Shown here: positions 58,526-64,000 of the stretch, one piece after another
Layout of the letters: every line of letters starts with the position of its first letter
Numbering within the stretch: the stretch's first letter is position 1
DNA from: Euclidia mi
Lineage: Eukaryota; Arthropoda; Insecta; Lepidoptera; Erebidae
Assembly: GCA_944739405.2 (NCBI GenBank)
Contig: OX123209.2
Coordinates: forward strand, 10,992,217 to 11,056,216
Length of the DNA stretch: 64,000 bases
Reading direction: 5' to 3'
Translations under genes and position numbers: made by a program
The notes under the pieces: model-generated
The model's input: the letters and a program-made list of their open reading frames with translations, nothing else
What the model was told of the DNA's origin: nothing
Databases searched by the model: none

Positions 58526-59136
58526 AATATAGAAAAATATGTGAAAAATCTGTAGTTTATATTTTATGAAAATTTTTGCTTAGTTAGACGATAATGTTTA
58601 TATGAATTTGTTTATAGGTTTTCACTTACGTTGGTTAATTTTTATAAGTACAAGGAGTAAGGACTTCTAACGGAAAGAAGTTAGAAACTATTTTACATCG
58701 GTACGAACTTCAATATATATTCAATATTAAACCGTCATTTAAATAATGAAGTAATAAAGCCACATTGTATAGCAAACGCACGGCAACAAACAGACAGACG
58801 GAGATACCAGAGATATTTATGAGCGCCAATTAGGAGGTGGCAGATAACATCGAACCTTTTTTGTGAACGCGGCGGGAGTGGATTGTCTATCGTCCTGTTT
58901 AGTTTGTGGGTTTTCGCGCCTTTTCCATTGTTAGGTCGGTGTTCACCGCCATTTTATCTTGTTTATCTTTCCGATAAATTAATCTGACAATGCGTGCGCA
59001 GAACTAAATAAGCAAGTTAACAGAGGGTTTGCCGATCGCCGGTTATAAATCATTGTCGATGAACATGGGTCTTAATTATTTAATCGTCAAATCAGACATA
59101 TAATACTCTTATCATCAGCCCTGTATATAACTGTCC

Positions 59137-59250
59137 CACTGCTGCGCACGGGCCTCTTCTCACTATAAGAAGGGACAAGGACAAGTGCGGCTTGGCAGAC
59201 TTCATATATGTCTTTCAAGAACATTATGGAATTTATGGAGTACTCTCAGA
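59137..59250 (+). repeat. CCCACTGCTGGGCA-family repeat
   Basis: CTGTCCCACTGCTGCGCACG, TCTCACTATAAGAAGGG and TTGGCAGACTTCATATATG, then AGAACATTATGGA. Confidence 0.55.
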
Positions 59251-59586
59251 CATGCTTCATGCTTCTTTCTCTTGGCACAAGCTTCTTTCTCTCAAACTGG
59301 AGACAGTCCCAACTTGGAATCGGCACATGAAATCCTTAAGAACTGCTCTTCTATGTAAATCTGTATTCATTGCTATTGTCTCCCGCGTTGCTAAGGAGTG
59401 AAGTAGATCGGTAAATTCGCAGTAAGTTCTAAGACAGTTTAACTTTATCCTAAGCTTTACGACTGACAAAACTCTGCTTCTGTTTTATCTGCCTAGAGGC
59501 AGGAATTAGCCCCATACTACTTATCAATTCTCTAAGAAGCATTTTATTATGAAATTCGGCTTTACACAAAATAAATAACAAACTTG

Positions 59587-59895
59587 TTTGCCTCCGTAGT
59601 CCAGTGGATAGGGTATGCGTTTGCTGATGATACATACATACATACATAGACTCACGCCTATTTCCCGGAGGGGTAGGCAGAGACTACGGAACGCCATTTG
59701 CAACGATCCTGACATATCTCTCTTGCTTCATTCACTCCCATCAGATTTTGTTTGCTGATCGGGTCGGGAAAAATTTTGTGACTGAGGTTGCCGAATTCTC
59801 AGTAGCAGCACAGAGTCTGGCAATATGCCCGGCAAAGGCAATAGGCTCGTCCCCTTCTACCTCTGCCTACCCCTTCGGATATAAAAACATTTAAA
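59587..59895 (+). repeat. SINE split by a nested insertion
   Basis: The SINE head (TTGCCTCCGTAGTCCAGTGG) stops at TTTGCTGAT near 59629. About 120 bp later TTTGCTGATC recurs near 59749 and the SINE goes on (GGGTCGGGAAA, CAGTAGCAGCACAGAGTCTG). The segment between begins GATACATACATAC and includes a reverse SINE-like tail, so it is an insertion with a duplicated TTTGCTGAT target. Confidence 0.6.
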
Positions 59896-59948
59896 GCATA
59901 TAATTATTTTATTATGATATAATCTTGTCCCCAATATTTTATAGTTTA

Positions 59949-60155
59949 CTAGAGGACGCCAGCAGCTACGACTGCATTTTTTATTTATTTACCCACTTTT
60001 GCCGATCCCGTGGGAATTTCGAGAAATCCCTTCTTAGTGCACCCCTACGGTCCCCAAGGAACATACATGCCAAATTTCAGCTTCCTGCGCCCAATAGTAT
60101 CGGCTGTAGCGTGTCTGTCAGACAGTAAGTAAAGCAAGGATTTTATATGTTAAGA
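59949..60155 (-). mobile_element. Non-autonomous Helitron
   Basis: On the - strand it starts TCTTAACATATAAAATCC and ends GCTGGCGTCCTCTAG. Confidence 0.8.
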
Positions 60156-60719
60156 TTTATATTAACAGTTGTCCTACGCAACTCTACATATTCCTCTGTT
60201 CCGATCCTGTTCCGCCGTATCAGGCGTTGTCACTTTTATTTTTATTTATTTCGATTATAACGCATCGATTCTACACGGTGCGGACATGGAATGACTCTAT
60301 TAATGTTCGACTCCCATTTGGGGACATTATTCCGAAAGGGACACTGCCTCGCGGTTGAGAGGCAAATTAATTTTATTTGGGTTTTTAATAGTAATATTTT
60401 TTAACTGCTGTGACGGTCTGTCCTTTGTGACATAATATCTTGAATGAATCATAAGAACCCTAGTCAAGTTTAGGAGAAGTGTTTCAGTTTTACCAACCCT
60501 TGAACCGACATTAAATCATGGACTAAAGATAGTTCAAGGTTTACCCCTCACCTTATCTGTGTAAATCGATACTAATATAATTATAGTTATATTAGTTATA
60601 TTATATTAGTTATATTATATTATTTATTACACCCACTACGTTTCTCAGCACCGCTCAAAGGTAGACTGGCAGATAACGCCCAAGGCATTAAGTCAACCTG
60701 TACACAATTTAGTTTTTTT

Positions 60720-60955
60720 TATAGACTCACGACTGTATCCCCGAAGGGTAGGCAGAGGTGTAACATCACACCCACATTTCGCCATGAATTTTTAGGTCCC
60801 ACGTAATAGGGGGCGAACCTATTGCCGTTGCCGGGCACATCACCAGACCCCGTGCTGCTACTGGGAATTCGGAAAAAGCCAGTAACACTCTTGCCGGACC
60901 CGGGACCTCCGATCAGCAGTCGCATACGCTATCCACTGGACCACGGAGGCAGTCT
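60720..60955 (-). repeat. SINE with tRNA-like head, B box shortened
   Basis: On the - strand CTGCCTCCGTGGTCCAGTGG is followed by a head in which the B-box GGTTCGATTCC is deleted (GAGGTCCCGGGTCCGGC), then the normal body. The deletion should abolish its own polymerase III promoter. Confidence 0.75.
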
Positions 60956-61357
60956 ACTAGTCTACACAATTTAGTGTATAAATAAATAATATAATAAAGC
61001 TGAAGAATGTGGTTGTTTGATTGAACGCGCTAATCTGATTTGAATACTTATTTTTGTGATGAATTGTTGTCCTATAAAAAGCTATGAGCCGCGAGTGCGT
61101 ACCTCAAACAGCATAGGAATCACCGCGGGCTCATCTAGTCTTACTATACGTCGACTTGTGATAATTTCTACAAAAGCATCTGTTTCTTAATTTCATTTAA
61201 ACAAATAGCGAATTGAAATAAGTACCTACTTATTTTGAAAGATGGTCTAAAACATTGTAAATCGAGTCTAGTATTCTACTCTTTTGGTATTTGTGTTTGT
61301 TAGAGATTGCTACGCGAGAACCACTGATGTTTCTACTGAAGTTCTTTGTTTTTTCAG

Positions 61358-61475
61358 ATGGTTTATTCAACCTCTTTGGATGAATTCCGGTGCGTATGAG
61401 TGCTCAGAACATTTTAAGATGAATCCAAAATTATATCCATCAAATAGGGATGCATTATTTAACCTACATAGCTAA
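61358..61475 (+). pseudogene. Possible second half of a THAP domain
   Basis: Preceded by a strong acceptor (CTTTGTTTTTTCAG). In the phase left by 42479-42558 it reads IWFIQPLWMNSGAYECSEHF, matching the W...C-S-E-H-F end of THAP domains, then about 20 unrelated residues and a stop. The Cys-Cys to Cys-His spacing of the joined domain would be shorter than normal. AATAAA follows about 200 bp later. It could be the end of a short gene or a dead fragment. Confidence 0.3.
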
Positions 61476-61868
61476 ATCAAGCCGCTCTTTTGATCGAAGT
61501 CAAAACTGCAAGTCGTCATTGCTAAAAAAGGAGACATTCTCAAATATCATGTACCGTTTTGATCAGTCCTTCCATACAGTATAGCCAGTATACCGGCAAG
61601 AAGTTTAAAACGTTATGAATTATGGAATACGTAACTACGTCTACCATCACCACAACAATCATGCACATTATTTAAAATAATAAACATATTCTAATAATAT
61701 AAAAATATACAAATAAAACAATACATTACAACATCGATAAGCCAACCAATCGAAAAAAATAACAAAAATATAAGAAGATTGGCAAGATATTTAAAGATTA
61801 ACATTGCAAATATCGCAAAATATTTCAAGATGGCGGCAAGCAACGACATCGACTATTCAGCCACAAAC

Positions 61869-62093
61869 CTTTCGTCACACCGGCAGTGCATTAAAGTGTT
61901 GACCCGCCAGTTGTATAGTCCGTACTTCTTTTCCATGGCGCCTATCCAGAAAGGGCACCGAAGATCGTGGACTCTGCAGCATCTATCAGTCCTCGTGTGA
62001 CCACCAAGTTGGGAATACCTCGTGGCCGAAAACCCTTTGCCGCACCATTTAGTGCCCGGCACTCGGAGTAGTTCCATCGTGTCCCGTTTTGTT
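61869..62093 (-). CDS. Secreted phospholipase A2, group III type, catalytic exon (partial gene)
   Basis: A 225 bp exon on the - strand, between the acceptor CATCTCAG and the donor GTTTGT. It reads TKRDTMELLRVPGTKWCGKG, where the W-C-G-x-G segment is the calcium loop. This is followed by TDRCCRVHDLRCPFW with the catalytic His-Asp pair, then KKYGL and HCRCDER. It joins in phase to the exon at 36623, giving CDER-FRACLK. The sequence before the calcium loop (basic K-R-D) resembles a propeptide processing site in this family. The signal peptide and first exons are not in the window or not recognised. One oddity: the usual CCRxHDxCP motif has one extra residue (HDLRCP). The gene could act in digestion, immunity (eicosanoid release) or elsewhere; the sequence does not decide. 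Confidence 0.9.
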
Positions 62094-63929
62094 CTGAGAT
62101 GGAACCGAATTTTAATAACTATTCGTAATTTTTTGAAAGTGATATAGCCATTGTGTCGAATGAATGATTGAACATGTGTTTGATTAAGGCTGGTTTTAAT
62201 TACAAGACCGTTAGCGCTTGTAATATGATTGTTAAAACATTCGCCCAAAATGATTTGATATGTCTTCTACTAAATCCTTACTGTGAGTCGAATACACCTA
62301 ACCGTGCAATCCCTATGTCAAGTTTCAGGTTGTCTCTTTCTAGAATAAATAATACATAGAGCTAAAAATGTTAGCAATTAAAACTATGTCTGCTTTTCCC
62401 ACAGAATGGTCAATTTGTGAAGATGTCACGCAGTCTATATCTATGGGTATCTGTTATTATAACAATGCGCCAAAATTTGTTAATCAGATAAAGATAAATA
62501 CATCAGGGGGCCAATTCTCCTATTTTTATATGACATTGATATTATATTTTGAATTGACTCAGAAGCGGTATTCTGATAACCTAATATCATGATCGTATAA
62601 TTTGAAATAAACAGTTCGTCGTTGACACATATTTTGTCACTTCAATGCACTTCTCGATACAACTTTGATCAATTATCAGATAATTTAGAAGAATACGCTT
62701 TTTGTGACGTAAATATGACACTGACATGATATCGAAACTATATTTATTTAGGAGAATTGGGCCCCAGATAGACAAAATGTCATTATGTTTTTACTTTTAA
62801 AATAACTAAGATAACAGTTTGGAATATACCTAGTTGGTAATAATATATCTGTCAATTTAGTTTGGTGTAAATATTGAGATGTAACGAAATATCTTTTTAA
62901 GCTTTAAATAAAACATTTTTTTAAACATAACGTAACATTGGCGCGTAAAATAGTGCTTTTGTGCGTATCGAATACTTTTCTTTACAGAGTATAAAATTAT
63001 AGTTTTCAATTATGTCTTATATCTAAAACCCAACTGTTTTAGATATTAGGCTTACATACCTGTAATAATAACATGGAATGATTTATCGACTACCTGTCTA
63101 GTAATTTATTTAATAATTCAATTTATCAGCCATCGCTGATTACAAATGTCAAATTACATTCGAAAACCGTTCACTCATTCTTTCGACCATAGTCACTATT
63201 TTTACTTTTTAAATTACCTCTTACTTTTTTTAAGCAAAGGCATTCAGTTCATAATGACCTCTTCTTTATTTCCTAATCTACGCGTTAAATATAAATGGAC
63301 CACCAAAGTGTTTATGTTTTTTTTAAAGTAACGTTTACATATTGCGGGAAACGCTAGAGTAGGCAAAAAAAGTAGTAGGTAGTAGTCGATAAAGCGAGGA
63401 AGAAAAAGAATGTGGTTTTAGATTATCATTTTATTTTCTCACAGCTTCGCACATCAGCTACAAAAGCCGATCAGATATAAGTTAAAAGAGAAGCACGTAT
63501 ACCAAATGTGTGTTCTTTCTCTTTCTGTCTCCGACCCATTTCCACTTAGGTACATTGCTTATAGCTCGCCCGCTCTATTTACAAATTATCTCTATGGAGA
63601 ATAGTTATAAATCCTTTATAGATCCCGATGTGCTATAAAGATCGATAGATCTTTGGACGTATGAATGATGTATAGATCACCGTTTTATGACTTTATTGGA
63701 TCGCAGTTTGAACATTAATTGGTCGACATATTTTAGGTTACGAAATAGTTTAAATTTAAAGTTGTCCAGCTGCTAGTTGGAATTATTTTTGCCTGTCGAT
63801 GGTCATAAGAAAATATATGATTTTATGCAGTAGGTACCATTTATGAAAACGGTGGTAGGTCAGTTTGTAAAATTATGTATTTGAGATAGATTACCTTGAA
63901 TAATATGGTACGATTTTATTAGGATTAGG
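62094..63929. other. AT-rich stretch upstream of the phospholipase catalytic exon
   Basis: This should be intron of the phospholipase gene. I found no convincing upstream exon with a signal peptide on the - strand, so the 5' exons probably lie right of the window. Confidence 0.4.
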
Positions 63930-63995
63930 CAAAACTGTGTGCGTCTTGGGAGATGTCCAGCAGTGGACTGCGATAGGCTGATTGATTGAGGCAAA
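63930..63995 (+). repeat. LINE 3' tail fragment
   Basis: GAGATGTCCAGCAGTGGACT followed by GCGATAGGCTGATTGATTGA is the tail found after the LINE fragment type at 47395-47690 and, diverged, at 40190. Confidence 0.55.
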
Positions 63996-64000
63996 ACTGA

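Larger units (their letters stand above)
36624..61868 (-). other. About 25.2 kb intron of the phospholipase A2 gene
   Basis: Donor: GTTTGT just below 61869. Acceptor: CAG at 36624-36626. The flanking exons join in phase (AG|G, Arg) and rebuild a continuous family signature from CDER into FRACLK. The intron holds Helitrons, SINEs, LINE tails, MITEs, an intact Tc1/mariner and several hairpins, all listed separately. Stretches of it with no named feature, for example 40431-41127, 44126-44865, 50186-51436, 53252-53780 and 56218-57819, are AT-rich and show no gene. Confidence 0.8.

Noticed and set aside
1..64000. CRISPR array, bacterial operon or integrated virus
   Set aside because: No regular short direct repeats with spacers, no bacterial-type gene clusters, and no viral structural or polymerase gene were found. 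The only LTR element lacks gag, pol and env.

Overview
The window looks like nuclear DNA of a moth or butterfly (Lepidoptera, plausibly a noctuid). It is AT-rich, its genes are split by introns, and it is crowded with repeats typical of that order: tRNA-headed SINEs, short TC...CTAG Helitrons, and Transib, piggyBac, hAT and Tc1/mariner elements. No bacterial operon, CRISPR array or rRNA operon is present. Family names come from sequence motifs read by eye; no database was searched.

Host genes are few. At the left edge (322-636, + strand) is the last exon of a C2H2 zinc-finger gene. On the - strand are two exons of a group III secreted phospholipase A2: a catalytic exon at 61869-62093 and the C-terminal exon at 36431-36623. 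They join in frame across an intron of about 25.2 kb, so most of the right half of the window is one repeat-filled intron. A weak THAP-domain first exon (42479-42558, +) and a possible THAP second half (61358-61475, +) lie in the same intron.

The left half (about 0.8-29.4 kb) is a nest of transposons. An 8.6 kb element with ends GAGGGTCTAGTACGAGTT sits in the 3' flank of the zinc-finger gene (822-9413). About 400 bp further on, a second copy in inverted orientation (9816-24437) interrupts the first intron of a decayed piggyBac-like element (9491-29406), giving a palindrome of about 23.6 kb. Both copies carry the same truncated Transib with CAGCC/GGCTG target duplications. Only the right copy later gained a Helitron, an 859 bp hAT-type element and a 5.2 kb coding-free LTR element with identical LTRs. 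Only the left copy gained a 226 bp tandem duplication and a snap-back hairpin. A 3.6 kb hAT element, whose transposase gene has one premature stop, sits in another piggyBac intron.

From 29.4 to 36.3 kb there are SINE, LINE, 5S-like and MITE fragments and three short relatives of the GAGGG element. From 36.6 to 61.9 kb the phospholipase intron holds seven of the eight terminal-defined Helitrons (apart from the one at 33.3 kb and the one in the palindrome, six are here), SINEs, fold-back MITEs, two TA-flanked MITEs and one intact DD34E Tc1/mariner transposase (51953-52975). Several near-perfect hairpins are scattered through the window; two of them can be shown, by comparison with a sister copy, to be secondary snap-back changes.
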